NCBI RefSeq assembly: GCF_025821665.1
Contig: NZ_JACKSJ010000093.1
Coordinates: 25,011-89,010, forward strand
Direction: 5' to 3'
Source of the DNA: [Mycobacterium] manitobense
GTDB taxonomy: Bacteria > Actinomycetota > Actinomycetes > Mycobacteriales > Mycobacteriaceae
DNA: 64,000 bases
Shown in pieces: positions 55,160 through 63,967 of the stretch. The notes under the pieces are model-generated. The model searched no databases, was not told where the DNA came from, and worked only from the letters and a program-made list of their open reading frames with translations. The number at the start of each line of letters is the position of its first letter. Within the stretch, counting starts at the first letter, position 1. The position numbers were made by a program, and so were the translations under genes.

Positions 55160-56491
55160 ATGACGACGACCGATCACGCCGACCAGCCCGCCGACGCCGC
55201 CGCACCCAAGACGGCCAAGGGCGGCCTGGTGTACCCGGGGATGGGCCTGCTGTTCGTGGTCCTGATCTGCTGTTTCACCGCCTGGGGCGTCGCTGCCGAC
55301 CTCACCACGCCGATGGTGGCGGGGTTCAAGCAGATCTTCGACATGAACACCTTCCAGGCGTCCCTGGTGCAGCTGGCGTACTTCGGGGCGTACTTCCTGC
55401 TGGCAATCCCGGCGGCGTTCATCAACGAGCGATTCGGATACAAGGCCGGCCTGCTCTCGGGCGTACTGCTCGCCGCTGCGGGGGCGATGGCGTTCTATCC
55501 GGCCAGCAAGATCATGACCTACGAGGCGTTCCTGATCGCGCTGTTCGCCATCGCGGCCGGCTGCTCGATCCTCGAGACGTCCGCCAATCCCTACGTGCTG
55601 TCACTGGGTCCCGAGGAGACCGCGACCCGACGGCTGAATTTCGCGCAGGCGTTCAACCCCGTCGGCACGAACATCGGTGTGCTCCTGGCCGCCACCCTCA
55701 TCCTGCCGAAGCTGGACGAGCCGGTGAACATGGCCAATCTGACGCCTTCTCAGGAACACACCGTCCGGGCCGGCCAGCTCGGCGCCGTGATGGGGCCGTA
55801 CCTGGGCCTCGGCTTCGTTCTCATCGCGATCGGGTTGGTGATCGCGATCAAGAAGTCACCGCCCATCGTCGAGGAGTTCGAGTCGGGCGACCTGGACAGC
55901 AGGCGGCCCCTGAAGATCCTGTTGTCGAACAAGCGCTACGTCTACGGCGTGATCGCGCAGTTCTTCAACGTCGCCGCGCAGGTCTGCACATGGACGTACC
56001 TGATCCAGTACTCGCAGCAGGCGCTCAACGGTTCACTGGAACTCGGCGGCTATCTCCTGCAGGTCAGCCTGATCGTGTTCCTGATATCCCGGTTCGTCAT
56101 GACGTGGGTCATCGGCCGGATCCGCGCCACGAAAGTCCTGATGGTGCTCGGCGCACTCGCGGTGCTGCTGTGCGTCTTCGCCATGTTCTCGCCGAACGTG
56201 GCGGGTGTGGCGGCTGTCGTCGCGCTGTCGTTCTGCCTGTCGCTGATGTTCCCGACGATCTACGGCGTGGCCCTGCAAGGCCTCGGTCCGGCGATGAAGT
56301 TCGGCGCGGCCGGCCTGGTGATGGCCATCGTCGGCGGCGCCGTCATGCCTCTCATCCAGGGCTGGCTGCTCGACGAGACGAGCCCGGCGTTCTCGTTCAT
56401 CGTGCCCGCCTTGTGCTTCGTCGTCGTCACCAGTTTCGCCGTCTTCGATCTGAAGGCGACGCCGAACCAGGTTGGAGAACGATCGGCATGA
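55160..56491 (+). CDS. FucP-type MFS sugar permease
   Basis: The 443-residue permease belongs to the FucP/glucose-galactose H+ symporter family, with 12 helices. Signatures are YFLLAIPAAFINERFGYK, ILETSANPYVLSLGP and LNFAQAFNPVGTNIG, which line the sugar site in FucP. The C-terminal half has SFCLSLMFPTIYGVALQGLG. The ATG at 55160 follows GAGAGAGG. The next gene, a sugar-binding lipoprotein, overlaps its stop as ATGA. Confidence 0.9.
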   Translation: MTTTDHADQPADAAAPKTAKGGLVYPGMGLLFVVLICCFTAWGVAADLTTPMVAGFKQIFDMNTFQASLVQLAYFGAYFLLAIPAAFINERFGYKAGLLSGVLLAAAGAMAFYPASKIMTYEAFLIALFAIAAGCSILETSANPYVLSLGPEETATRRLNFAQAFNPVGTNIGVLLAATLILPKLDEPVNMANLTPSQEHTVRAGQLGAVMGPYLGLGFVLIAIGLVIAIKKSPPIVEEFESGDLDSRRPLKILLSNKRYVYGVIAQFFNVAAQVCTWTYLIQYSQQALNGSLELGGYLLQVSLIVFLISRFVMTWVIGRIRATKVLMVLGALAVLLCVFAMFSPNVAGVAAVVALSFCLSLMFPTIYGVALQGLGPAMKFGAAGLVMAIVGGAVMPLIQGWLLDETSPAFSFIVPALCFVVVTSFAVFDLKATPNQVGERSA

Positions 56492-57756
56492 GGCGATATT
56501 GGTTCATCACGCTGGCATTCGTGCTCGCCGCCTGCAGCGGCGGGCAGCAAGCCAACTTCTCTGAAGCGACCGACCGGCTGGAGGTCGTCTCCTGGTGGGC
56601 TTCGTCCTCGGAACGGCCCGCGCTGGACGTGCTGCTCGACGCCTTCACATCGGCCCATCCCGACGTCGAGATCGTGGACGGCGCCATCACCGGCGGTGGT
56701 GGCAGCAATGCGCAGGTCGCGCTCGCCGCACGCCTGCGGGCCGGTGATCCGCCCGACGTCTGGCAGACGTTCCTCGGCAGCTCGCTGCGGGCCTGGGTCG
56801 ACGCCGGCCGCATCGCCGACGTGTCCGCCGTGTACGAGCGCTCCGGCCTGGATCGCACCATGCCGCAGGCGCTGCTCGACGCGGCGACCTATCGCGTCAA
56901 GGCCTGGGGTGTGCCGACCGGCTCGCACCGCGGAAACGTGTTGTGGTTCAACCAGCGGATGCTGCGAGATGCCGGAGTGAAGGCACCTGGCCCCGGATAC
57001 TCGACGGCCGCGTTCGAGGCAGACCTCGCGAAGGTGTCGGCAAGCGGGCGGACCGCATTGTGCCTCGGCGCCAAGGACAGGTTCACCGCCACCGAACTGT
57101 TCGAGAACACGCTGCTCGGGGCCATCGGCACGGACGGCTGGTCGAGGGTTTCCGACGACTCCTTCGACTGGCGGGGAAGCCAACTGCGACAGGCGCTCTC
57201 GGCGTTCGCGCAGATCGTCTCGTACGCCGACCCGAATGCGGGCGGGCTGACGTGGGACCAGGCGGCGAAGAAGCTGGCCGCCGGACAGTGCGCCTTCCTG
57301 TCGATGAACGATTCGGTCTACGGCGAACTCGTGGCGAACAAGTCCGTCGAGGGCAGGGACTTCGGGTACGTGCCGTACCCCGGCACGGCCGGGGCGTACC
57401 TGGCGATCGTCGACACCTTTGTGGTCTCCGCCGAGGCCGAGGACGGCGTCAATGCCATGGACTTCATGGCGACCGTCGCGGACCCGAAGACGTCGTTGGA
57501 GTTCAACCGGGCGAAGGGTTCGGTGCCGATTCGCGACGACGTCGACGTGTCCTCGTTGCCCGCCTACCAGCGGCAGGCCTCGCAATCGCTGTGGGAGGAC
57601 AAGGTCGTTCTGTCGATCACCCACGGCGAACTGATGTCCACCGACTTCCAGCAGGCGGTGTACGACGCCGTAGCCGCGTTCGTCGGCAGCAAGAACCAGG
57701 ACGCCTTCATCGACACCCTGCAGAACTCGATCGAGGTGCCCGTCGCGGGACGGTGA
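56488..57756 (+). CDS. ABC-type sugar-binding lipoprotein coupled to an MFS permease
   Basis: The 422-residue protein has a lipoprotein signal with lipobox VLAAC (Cys16) and the solute-binding fold of carbohydrate ABC transporters: LEVVSWWASSSERPALDVLLDAF, DPPDVWQTFLGSSLRAWVDAG, AWGVPTGSHRGNVLWFN, and WDQAAKKLAAGQCAFLSMND. The ATG at 56488 overlaps the permease stop, so it is translationally coupled to a secondary transporter. No ABC permease or ATPase gene lies near. How a binding protein assists an MFS carrier is not established. Confidence 0.88.
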   Translation: MRRYWFITLAFVLAACSGGQQANFSEATDRLEVVSWWASSSERPALDVLLDAFTSAHPDVEIVDGAITGGGGSNAQVALAARLRAGDPPDVWQTFLGSSLRAWVDAGRIADVSAVYERSGLDRTMPQALLDAATYRVKAWGVPTGSHRGNVLWFNQRMLRDAGVKAPGPGYSTAAFEADLAKVSASGRTALCLGAKDRFTATELFENTLLGAIGTDGWSRVSDDSFDWRGSQLRQALSAFAQIVSYADPNAGGLTWDQAAKKLAAGQCAFLSMNDSVYGELVANKSVEGRDFGYVPYPGTAGAYLAIVDTFVVSAEAEDGVNAMDFMATVADPKTSLEFNRAKGSVPIRDDVDVSSLPAYQRQASQSLWEDKVVLSITHGELMSTDFQQAVYDAVAAFVGSKNQDAFIDTLQNSIEVPVAGR

Positions 57757-57782
57757 CACCGGGCGGCATGGCACGGAATAAC

Positions 57783-57794
57783 GTGACATGTCAC
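57783..57794. promoter_or_regulatory. MarR-type operator upstream of the SDR gene
   Basis: GTGACATGTCAC is a perfect 12-base palindrome, 55 bases before the SDR GTG. It is followed by GCA and a further GTTGTCAC half-site. Nearly the same sequence, GTGACCTGTCACGCA, precedes the MarR gene at 59105-59116. Confidence 0.6.
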
Positions 57795-57848
57795 GCAGTT
57801 GTCACGGGTACGGCGGAACGGTCCGCCCGCGACAGTCGAGGAGTACCC

Positions 57849-58595
57849 GTGAATCAGCTCACTGGAAAGACAGCTCTTGTCACCGGCGGAACGTCGGGCA
57901 TCGGCCTGGCGACGGCGCAGAGGCTCGCGGCCGAGGGAGCACACGTCTTCCTCACCGGTCGGCGGCAGAGCGGTGTCGACGAAGCCGTCGCCTCCATCGG
58001 TGCCGACGCCACCGGGGTGCAGGGTGACATCACCGACGCCGACGACCTCGAACGGCTCGCCGGCGCCATCCGCGAACACGGCGAGGGGCTGGACGTGGTC
58101 TTCGCCAACGCCGGTGGCGGCGAGTTCGCCACCTTGGCCGACGAGACGCGTGAGCATCTGTTGGACACGCTCACCCGCAATGTCGGCGGCACGGTGTTCA
58201 CCATCCAGAAGGTGCTGCCGCTGCTCAACGAGGGCGCATCGATCGTGCTGACCGGTTCGACGGCGGCGTCCGCCGGAGTGCCCGCGTTCGGCGCGTACGC
58301 GGCGTCCAAGGCGGCGATCCGCTCGCTGGGACGTACCTGGGCGGCCGAGCTGGTGGACCGCAAGATCCGGGTCAACACCGTGGTGCCCGGCCCCGTGGAG
58401 ACGCCCGGACTGAAAGGGCTGGCGCCCGACGGCCAGCAGCAGGCGCTGCTCGACGGCGAGGCCGCCAACGTGCCACTGGGCCGCCTGGGACGGCCCGACG
58501 AGATCGCCTCGGCCGTGGTGTTTCTGGCGTCGGATCAGAGCAGCTTCATGACGGGGACCGAGCTGTTCGTCGACGGCGGCTCGCGCCAGCTCTAG
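57849..58595 (+). CDS. Short-chain dehydrogenase/reductase
   Basis: The 248-residue classical SDR has the cofactor motif TGGTSGIGLATA, the NAG motif VFANAGGG, the active Ser in LTGSTAASAG and the YxxxK motif YAASK. The Arg residues at 39-40 (TGRRQ) favour NADP(H). The substrate is unknown. The GTG at 57849 follows the operator region. It converges with the MarR gene with a 4-base overlap, so both belong to one regulated unit. Confidence 0.9.
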   Translation: MNQLTGKTALVTGGTSGIGLATAQRLAAEGAHVFLTGRRQSGVDEAVASIGADATGVQGDITDADDLERLAGAIREHGEGLDVVFANAGGGEFATLADETREHLLDTLTRNVGGTVFTIQKVLPLLNEGASIVLTGSTAASAGVPAFGAYAASKAAIRSLGRTWAAELVDRKIRVNTVVPGPVETPGLKGLAPDGQQQALLDGEAANVPLGRLGRPDEIASAVVFLASDQSSFMTGTELFVDGGSRQL

Positions 58596-59077
58596 TCCGG
58601 CCTCGGCAGAGTGCCGTGCCGCAGGAGGCTCTCGTAGACGACGGCCAGCGCGTCGGCCAGGGCGGTCTCCTGCGCCGGGTCGAGATCGGCGAAGAAGGCC
58701 TGCGCCACCCACGCGGCGTGCGCCGGCGCGGCGGCGCGCAGCTCGCGCCAGCCGGCGGCGGTCAGCACCGCGTCGGTGGCGCGGCCGTCGGTGTCGGACT
58801 TGACCCGCTCAACCAGGCCCCGGCCCGTCATCCGCTGGAGATGGTGTGACAACCGGCTGCGTTCCCACCCGATGGTGGTGGCCAGGTTGGTGAGCTGAGC
58901 CCGTCGTCCCGGCGCCTGCGACAGCGCGTTCATGACGGTGTAATCCCCCAGCGAGACGTTGGAATCCGCGAGCAGCTGACGGTTCATCTCGTACTCGAGG
59001 CGGTGGTACACCCGCATGTAGTTCAGCCAGGTGCGCTGCTGAGACTCGTTGAGCGGATAGGGTTCACGCTTCGGCAC
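58592..59077 (-). CDS. MarR-family regulator
   Basis: The 161-residue regulator has the MarR winged-helix core: LSQAPGRRAQLTNLATTIGWERSRLSHHLQRMTGRGLVERVKSDTDGRA, with recognition helix WERSRLSHHLQRM, and dimerisation helices at both ends. I chose the GTG at 59077 (VPKREPYPL) because it fits the family length. The palindrome at 59105-59116, 28 bases upstream, also occurs before the SDR gene. Self-repression and control of the SDR are inferred. Confidence 0.88.
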   Translation of the reverse strand: MPKREPYPLNESQQRTWLNYMRVYHRLEYEMNRQLLADSNVSLGDYTVMNALSQAPGRRAQLTNLATTIGWERSRLSHHLQRMTGRGLVERVKSDTDGRATDAVLTAAGWRELRAAAPAHAAWVAQAFFADLDPAQETALADALAVVYESLLRHGTLPRPD

Positions 59078-59104
59078 CGCGACACGTCTCCGATCAACAG
59101 ATGG

Positions 59105-59116
59105 GTGACCTGTCAC
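59105..59116. promoter_or_regulatory. MarR-type operator upstream of the marR gene
   Basis: GTGACCTGTCAC, with arms GTGAC and GTCAC, shares 11 of 12 bases with the palindrome at 57783-57794, including the following GCA. It lies between the DUF899 stop and the MarR start, where an autoregulatory site is expected. Confidence 0.55.
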
Positions 59117-59130
59117 GCATCCTATCGCCG

Positions 59131-59859
59131 TCAGGCGAGAGCGTCGGACCGTCCGGCGTGCAGCCGCGACCATTGCGCTGTCGGCCGGCCGTCATGGCGG
59201 AACTGCTGCCCGTCGGTCCCGAAGGGCTGCGGCCAGCCCTCGGGCGAGTCCTCCCACGTCTCCTGGCGCCCGTAGACGGTGAGGTCCAGCAGGTGATAGC
59301 TCGTCGCGCCCGCCTCGGTCCCGCGACCGGTGTTCCAGTAGGTCTCGAAAACCCTTGTGCCGTCGCGAAGGTAGCTGACGTACGCGCCGAAAGACCGTCC
59401 TGCGAGTAGCTTCTCGGCCCCGTCACGCAGCGAGTACCAGGGCATGGGCCAGCCCATGAACTCGCGGTAGCGGGAGCTCTCGGGGTAGGGCCCCTGGCAG
59501 AACGTCGCATAGGTGACGTCGCGATCGTGCAGATAGGACAGCTCCTGCGCGTGACCGGTGAAGAAGGTGCAGCCTTCGCACTGCTCGGGAGCCGGGTTCC
59601 CGTCGTACCACATGTGCAGGTACACGAGAAGCTGGCTGCGGCCCTCGAAGACGTCGATCAGAGGAATCTCACCGTCGGCGCCCACGAGGGGTGTCGACGC
59701 GTCGACCTCGACCATCGGCAGCCGACGTCGTGCTGCCGCGATCGCGTCTCCCTCCCTGGTGTGCGCTTTCTCGCGCACCAACAGCCGGTCGATTTCGGTC
59801 TGCCACGTCTGCCGGTCGACGACCGGGGGCAGCGGGCGGGCGTTCTCGGTCGTGTCCAT
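59131..59859 (-). CDS. DUF899-family thioredoxin-like protein
   Basis: The 242-residue protein belongs to the DUF899 (AhpC/TSA-like) family: LLVREKAHTREGDAIAAARRRLPMVEVD, LLVYLHMWYDGNPAPEQCEGCTFFTGHA and YLRDGTRVFETYWNTGRGTE. The CEGC pair sits at the position of a thioredoxin-fold active site. Activity is not defined. The ATG start is at 59859. It lies upstream of the MarR gene on the same strand, with a 54-base gap holding the operator. Confidence 0.87.
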   Translation of the reverse strand: MDTTENARPLPPVVDRQTWQTEIDRLLVREKAHTREGDAIAAARRRLPMVEVDASTPLVGADGEIPLIDVFEGRSQLLVYLHMWYDGNPAPEQCEGCTFFTGHAQELSYLHDRDVTYATFCQGPYPESSRYREFMGWPMPWYSLRDGAEKLLAGRSFGAYVSYLRDGTRVFETYWNTGRGTEAGATSYHLLDLTVYGRQETWEDSPEGWPQPFGTDGQQFRHDGRPTAQWSRLHAGRSDALA

Positions 59860-59986
59860 GGTTCGTCTCCTGTGTCGATCGCCTGTACACGGTCCATAGA
59901 GGTAGACCCCGGCGCGCCTGAGAATTCATCGCCGCGGATGCAGGGAGCAGTGCGTCGAGGTTGGCACCGACGTCGGTGCACACCGG

Positions 59987-59992
59987 TAAGAT
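59987..59992 (+). promoter_or_regulatory. Candidate -10 box of the HNH endonuclease gene
   Basis: TAAGAT matches the TANNNT -10 consensus and ends 7 bases before the ATG at 60000, the spacing of leaderless mycobacterial genes. It overlaps the first base of the LexA box, so repressor binding would block it. Confidence 0.5.
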
Positions 59993-60007
59993 CGAACACA
60001 TGTTCGA
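59992..60007. promoter_or_regulatory. LexA (SOS) box
   Basis: TCGAACACATGTTCGA is a perfect match to the mycobacterial SOS box TCGAAC-N4-GTTCGA. It overlaps both the -10 box and the start codon at 60000. SOS boxes are known upstream of some 13E12-family genes in M. tuberculosis. Confidence 0.8.
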
Positions 60008-61451
60008 TACGATGTCCGATGCGGAGGTGGCGGAGGCCATCGAGGAGTCCGCACGGGCCTGCGCGGCGTCGGACGCCCACCGGCTGGCCGCGATCGCCGA
60101 GCTGGTCAGTCGCCGAATCGATCTCGACGGAGAACGCGAGTACTGGGCGTGTGACTTCTGGGACGCCGCCTCCGCCGAAGTCGCCGCCGCCATGGGCATC
60201 AGCGCACGCGCGGCCGCCCGGCACATGCACATCGCCCTCGCCCTGCGTGACCGACTGCCCAAGGTCGCCGCGCTCTACGCCCAGGGATGGATCAGCTCCC
60301 AGCTGATCTCGACGATCACCTGGCGCACCCAGCTGGTCGACGACGACGCGGTCGGGGCCGTCGATACCGAACTCGCCCGGCGGGCGGGCAGATGGGGACC
60401 GCTGTCGGTTTCGCGCCTGGAACAGGCGATCGACCAGATCATCGACACCCACGATCCCGGCGCCCGCCGCCGCACCCGCACCGCCGCGCGCACCCGCGAC
60501 CTGACCATCGGCGACCGCAACGACGTCACCGGCATCACCTCACTGTGGGGGCGGCTGTTCGCCACCGACGCCGCCCTCCTCGACCACCGCTTGACCGAAA
60601 TGGCCCGCCAGGTCTGCGACCAGGACCCCCGAACGATGGGGCAGCGCCGTGCCGACGCCCTGGGCGCGCTGGGCGCCGGCGCGCACACCCTGGCCTGCCA
60701 GTGCGACACCCACGACTGCCCTGCCACCACCGAGGACGGCCGCGCCACGCACGTCGTCATTCATGTGGTCGCCGATCAATCCGCGCTTGATGCGCGCCCC
60801 GATCCGGCCATGCACGGCGACCACGACACCCCGGCAGCCGCACCCGAACCGGCCGAGAGGCCCAGGGCGGCGCTGATCGTCGGCGGAGGCATCATCCCTG
60901 GCCCACTGCTGGCCGAACTCATCGCCCGCGGCGCCCGCGTGCGCGACATCCGCACTCCGTGCGAGGCGGCCGAGCAGCGCTACCGGCCCTCAGCGGCGCT
61001 GGCCGACTTCGTCCGCATGCGCGACATGACGTGCCGCTACCCCGGCTGCGACCGCCCCGCGGTGATCGCCGACATCGACCACACCGTCGCGCACCCCCGC
61101 GGCCCGACTCACGCGTCGAATCTCAAATGCCTGTGCCGCCATCACCATTTGCTCAAGACTTTCTGGGCGGGCTTCTCGGATCGACAGCTTCCCGACGGCT
61201 CGATCACCTGGACCACCCCGGCCGGGCGTACCTACACCACCCACCCCGGCAGCCGCCTGTTCTTCCCCGACTGGCACACCACCACCACCGAGTTGCCCCC
61301 ACCGACAGCCACATCACCACCGGCCCGCCGCGGAGCGATGATGCCCCGCCGCCGACACACCCGCGCCCAGGCCCGCGCTCAACGCATCAAAGCCGAACGC
61401 GCCCTGAACGACCCCTACCTCGCGCACCGGAACAAACCACCACCGATGTGA
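60000..61451 (+). CDS. 13E12-family DUF222/HNH endonuclease
   Basis: The 483-residue protein has an N-terminal DUF222 domain (about 1-330) with [18 protein letters not shown] and [28 protein letters not shown], and an HNH endonuclease domain near 340-400: [36 protein letters not shown]. The metal-binding His and the Asn are intact. The C-terminal tail is basic. Such genes form the REP13E12 repeat family and can be phage attachment sites; no phage is seen here. The ATG at 60000 lies in a perfect LexA box, so DNA damage should induce it. Confidence 0.9.
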   Translation: MFDTMSDAEVAEAIEESARACAASDAHRLAAIAELVSRRIDLDGEREYWACDFWDAASAEVAAAMGISARAAARHMHIALALRDRLPKVAALYAQGWISSQLISTITWRTQLVDDDAVGAVDTELARRAGRWGPLSVSRLEQAIDQIIDTHDPGARRRTRTAARTRDLTIGDRNDVTGITSLWGRLFATDAALLDHRLTEMARQVCDQDPRTMGQRRADALGALGAGAHTLACQCDTHDCPATTEDGRATHVVIHVVADQSALDARPDPAMHGDHDTPAAAPEPAERPRAALIVGGGIIPGPLLAELIARGARVRDIRTPCEAAEQRYRPSAALADFVRMRDMTCRYPGCDRPAVIADIDHTVAHPRGPTHASNLKCLCRHHHLLKTFWAGFSDRQLPDGSITWTTPAGRTYTTHPGSRLFFPDWHTTTTELPPPTATSPPARRGAMMPRRRHTRAQARAQRIKAERALNDPYLAHRNKPPPM

Positions 61452-61484
61452 CCGCACTGTCATGCGCTCACCCCGAGGGCGTGT

Positions 61485-61862
61485 TCAGGCCTCGGGCGAG
61501 ATGACGAACGTCGTCTGCTGGAACAAGCTGTCGGCGCTGCCGATCGCCGCCCCCCGGGTGGCCAACACCGTTCCCACCAGGTTCGAATGTGTCGCGAGTT
61601 CGGGGCGTGGTTCGACTGGTAACTCCTGGACGGTCCCCGGGCGGTAGCCGCTGAGGTTCTCGAAATGCCAGTCCGTACCGAACGTGACTCCGGTGTCGAG
61701 GTCGGTGACGAAGGGTTCGTAGTGACTCGGCTCGCCCTTCTTCTGCCGGTGTCGCGCAGGAAGACCCGCACCTCGATCCGGTGGCCGACCGGGATGGGCA
61801 CGGAACCGAGGACGTGGACGGTGACGGGGCTGATATCGATGAAGACAAGATACCGGCGGACG
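61485..61862 (-). pseudogene. Frameshifted conserved hypothetical gene
   Basis: Two adjacent frames join into one sensible protein. The 5' part reads DVRRYLVFIDISPVTVHVLG, then PIPVGHRIEVRVFLRDTG. The 3' part, one base out of frame, reads KKGEPSHYEPFVTDLDTG, then VTFGTDWHFENLSGYRPG, and ends FVISPEA-stop at 61485. The shift lies at about 61741-61757. Both halves have the codon bias of real genes, and no other reading of the region gives a plausible protein. The 5' end has no usual start codon after the upstream stop. Either the gene is broken or the sequence has an error there. Confidence 0.6.
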
Positions 61863-62750
61863 TCAGCTCGGGGTCATCGACACCAGCACGAAGGTGCGCA
61901 CCCGGCCTGACGCCTTCGCCGAGCACATCGAGAGAAGCGGTTCGGACAACTCCTCGGCGAGCACGACCTCCACGGGTCCCGCGTCGCCACTGAGCACGAC
62001 GCGGACGGTGTGGTCATCGCGTTCGACGTGGATGGGCGACAGCGCCGCGATGCGGTCATCACCCGAGGCCGCCCGGACGAAATACTGTGCGGCCTGAACC
62101 GGGTGCGGTAACGATGTCCTGCCGCGGAGGAATCGGTTGTCGAGCCTGCCGTCGAGGTACTTGCGCACCAGTTCCGCCGAGTCGGTGGAGTCCACCCGGC
62201 CGTAGCACAGCCCCTCGGGCAACACGAGCATCGTCGCGGCGAACCGGTCACCACCCAGATGCGAGCATTCCCAGGTGAATTCGGGGAACTCAGCGGCAAT
62301 GGCCGCAGTGGCGGAGCGCCCCCGTACCGCGCAACACTGATCGTGCTTGCCGTGGGCACAGACGGCGACGAGTGGATCGGTGCACACGTGGCCGTCGGAG
62401 CCGTCGAGGGCGAGGTCCAGGTACCCCCGGGCATCGTCGACCTCACCGTGGTGGAGCACCTCGCTGCCCTCGTCGCAGTGTGCGACGAACCAGCGCCAGC
62501 GCGGGGTGGCGGAGCGACGACCCGGGCGGCGGATCGCGGCGATACGCATGCCCTCGGATTCGGCCCGTCGCGCGATCGCACGACCGAGCTCGCGGTCGAT
62601 GACCGTGGCGGAGTCCAGGAATGCCGAATGCCCCCACGGCCCGGCCAATTCCAGCATCAACCAGGAGTGCCCCGCCGAGGCCGTGCCGTACATGGTGTCG
62701 TTGCGGGCGAGGGACTGATCACTGCACGGTTCGCGCTTCGCCGAGGTCAT
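61863..62750 (-). CDS. Sucrase/ferredoxin-like family protein
   Basis: The 295-residue protein belongs to the Suc_Fer-like family, related to thioredoxin-like [2Fe-2S] ferredoxins. It has REPCSDQSLARNDTMYGTA near the N-terminus, CAHGKHDQCCAVRGR and ECSHLGGDRFAATMLVLPEGLCYGRV. The Cys and His clusters suggest metal or cluster binding. Its function is unknown. The ATG at 62750 overlaps the JmjC gene stop as ATGA. The frameshifted gene follows directly. Confidence 0.82.
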   Translation of the reverse strand: MTSAKREPCSDQSLARNDTMYGTASAGHSWLMLELAGPWGHSAFLDSATVIDRELGRAIARRAESEGMRIAAIRRPGRRSATPRWRWFVAHCDEGSEVLHHGEVDDARGYLDLALDGSDGHVCTDPLVAVCAHGKHDQCCAVRGRSATAAIAAEFPEFTWECSHLGGDRFAATMLVLPEGLCYGRVDSTDSAELVRKYLDGRLDNRFLRGRTSLPHPVQAAQYFVRAASGDDRIAALSPIHVERDDHTVRVVLSGDAGPVEVVLAEELSEPLLSMCSAKASGRVRTFVLVSMTPS

Positions 62751-63958
62751 CCTCCGCTCACCGGCACCACGACGGCCTCCCGCAGCAGCCTGCGGACGAG
62801 CACCGTGCCGTCCGCGCGGTCGAGGCCGGGCAGGGAATCCGCGTCGACGACCGCCCCCTGGTGCAGTGCCTCGACCGCGGGCGCACATGACTCGGGGAAG
62901 GTGATGGTCCGGTCCGGCAGACGCAGAACGACTGAGCCGTCGCGGTTCTGGACACTTCCGACGAGGCCGTGACGCCACCGGACCGTGACGGCGCCTGCAT
63001 TCTCGGTGGCCACCAGCGTCGCCAGTGGGCGGACCGCCACCGGGCGGGTGCGATCGGCGTGGCGTCGTGACAGTCGCTGCGCCGCACCCTCACTGATTTC
63101 GGCGGCGCGGTCGCGCAGACTCTCGATCGCCTCGGCCATGATCTTCGAAGCGGTCGCCACCATCTCGTCGGTGTCGGTGGCATCGAAGCCCAGCGGCAGC
63201 GACGACCGGAACTCCTCGACCGTCGTCAGGGTGTCGACGACGGCCTGCACGACGTCGAGGCGGGTCACCGCAGAAACGCCGACGGTCAGGTGAATCGACG
63301 TGGTGTCGAGCGCGTGCGCCGAATGCACCCAGCCCCGTGGCAGATACAGTGCGTCGCCCGCGGAGAGCACCGTGTCGATGACCGGTTCTTCCTGCGCTCG
63401 CCGGGCGATCGCCCCACGGTGGTCGGTCCACGGCTGCGACGGCAGCGGGTGTTCGTGCACCGGTTCGTGCACGATCCACCGCTTCTGCCCGGCGGTCTGC
63501 AACACGAACACGTCGTGAACGTCGTAGTGCGTCTCGAATCCCGTCTGGTTCGGCGGCGTGACGTAGGCGTTCGCCTGAACGGGGTGCCCGAGGTCGTCGA
63601 CCATGCCGCGCACGAAGTCGATCATGGGCGGCCACAACCGGTGCAGACCCTGGAGGACGATGGTGGCGCCGGCGGCGAACTCGGTCAGCACCTTCGCCGA
63701 GTCCACCTGGTCGGGCATCTCTGCACCGAAGCCGGCCGAGTCGAGGTAGCAGTTGCGCGCCAGTACGTCGCCGGCCTTGGCCATGCGGATGAACGGTGCA
63801 CGTACCCCGCGCTCGGCGATCAGCTCGTCGACCATCGCGGGCGACAGCAGATCGGCGAAGTCGCGGGGCAGTGCGCCGGACCGGCTGAGCAGAGGCCTAC
63901 GGCCCCAGTACTGCGCCGCGAACTCCGCAGGGTCGACGGTGACGCAGCGGCTCAGCAT
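62747..63958 (-). CDS. JmjC/cupin-domain oxygenase
   Basis: The 403-residue protein is a JmjC-type cupin related to ribosomal oxygenases such as RoxA. The iron ligands are His144 and Asp146 in FETHYDVHDVF and a distal His near 212 in YLPRGWVHSAHA, and the Lys/Arg for 2-oxoglutarate may be in AGQKRWIVHEP. The C-terminal part is a winged-helix-like region (about 300-403). It would hydroxylate a protein, possibly ribosomal, using O2 and 2-oxoglutarate. The ATG is at 63958; the next gene is translationally coupled. Confidence 0.85.
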   Translation of the reverse strand: MLSRCVTVDPAEFAAQYWGRRPLLSRSGALPRDFADLLSPAMVDELIAERGVRAPFIRMAKAGDVLARNCYLDSAGFGAEMPDQVDSAKVLTEFAAGATIVLQGLHRLWPPMIDFVRGMVDDLGHPVQANAYVTPPNQTGFETHYDVHDVFVLQTAGQKRWIVHEPVHEHPLPSQPWTDHRGAIARRAQEEPVIDTVLSAGDALYLPRGWVHSAHALDTTSIHLTVGVSAVTRLDVVQAVVDTLTTVEEFRSSLPLGFDATDTDEMVATASKIMAEAIESLRDRAAEISEGAAQRLSRRHADRTRPVAVRPLATLVATENAGAVTVRWRHGLVGSVQNRDGSVVLRLPDRTITFPESCAPAVEALHQGAVVDADSLPGLDRADGTVLVRRLLREAVVVPVSGG

Positions 63959-63967
63959 GAGAAGGGG

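Noticed and set aside
60000..61451. Prophage or insertion sequence at the HNH endonuclease gene
   Set aside because: 13E12 genes can serve as attachment sites, but no integrase, transposase, structural phage gene or flanking direct repeat is seen.
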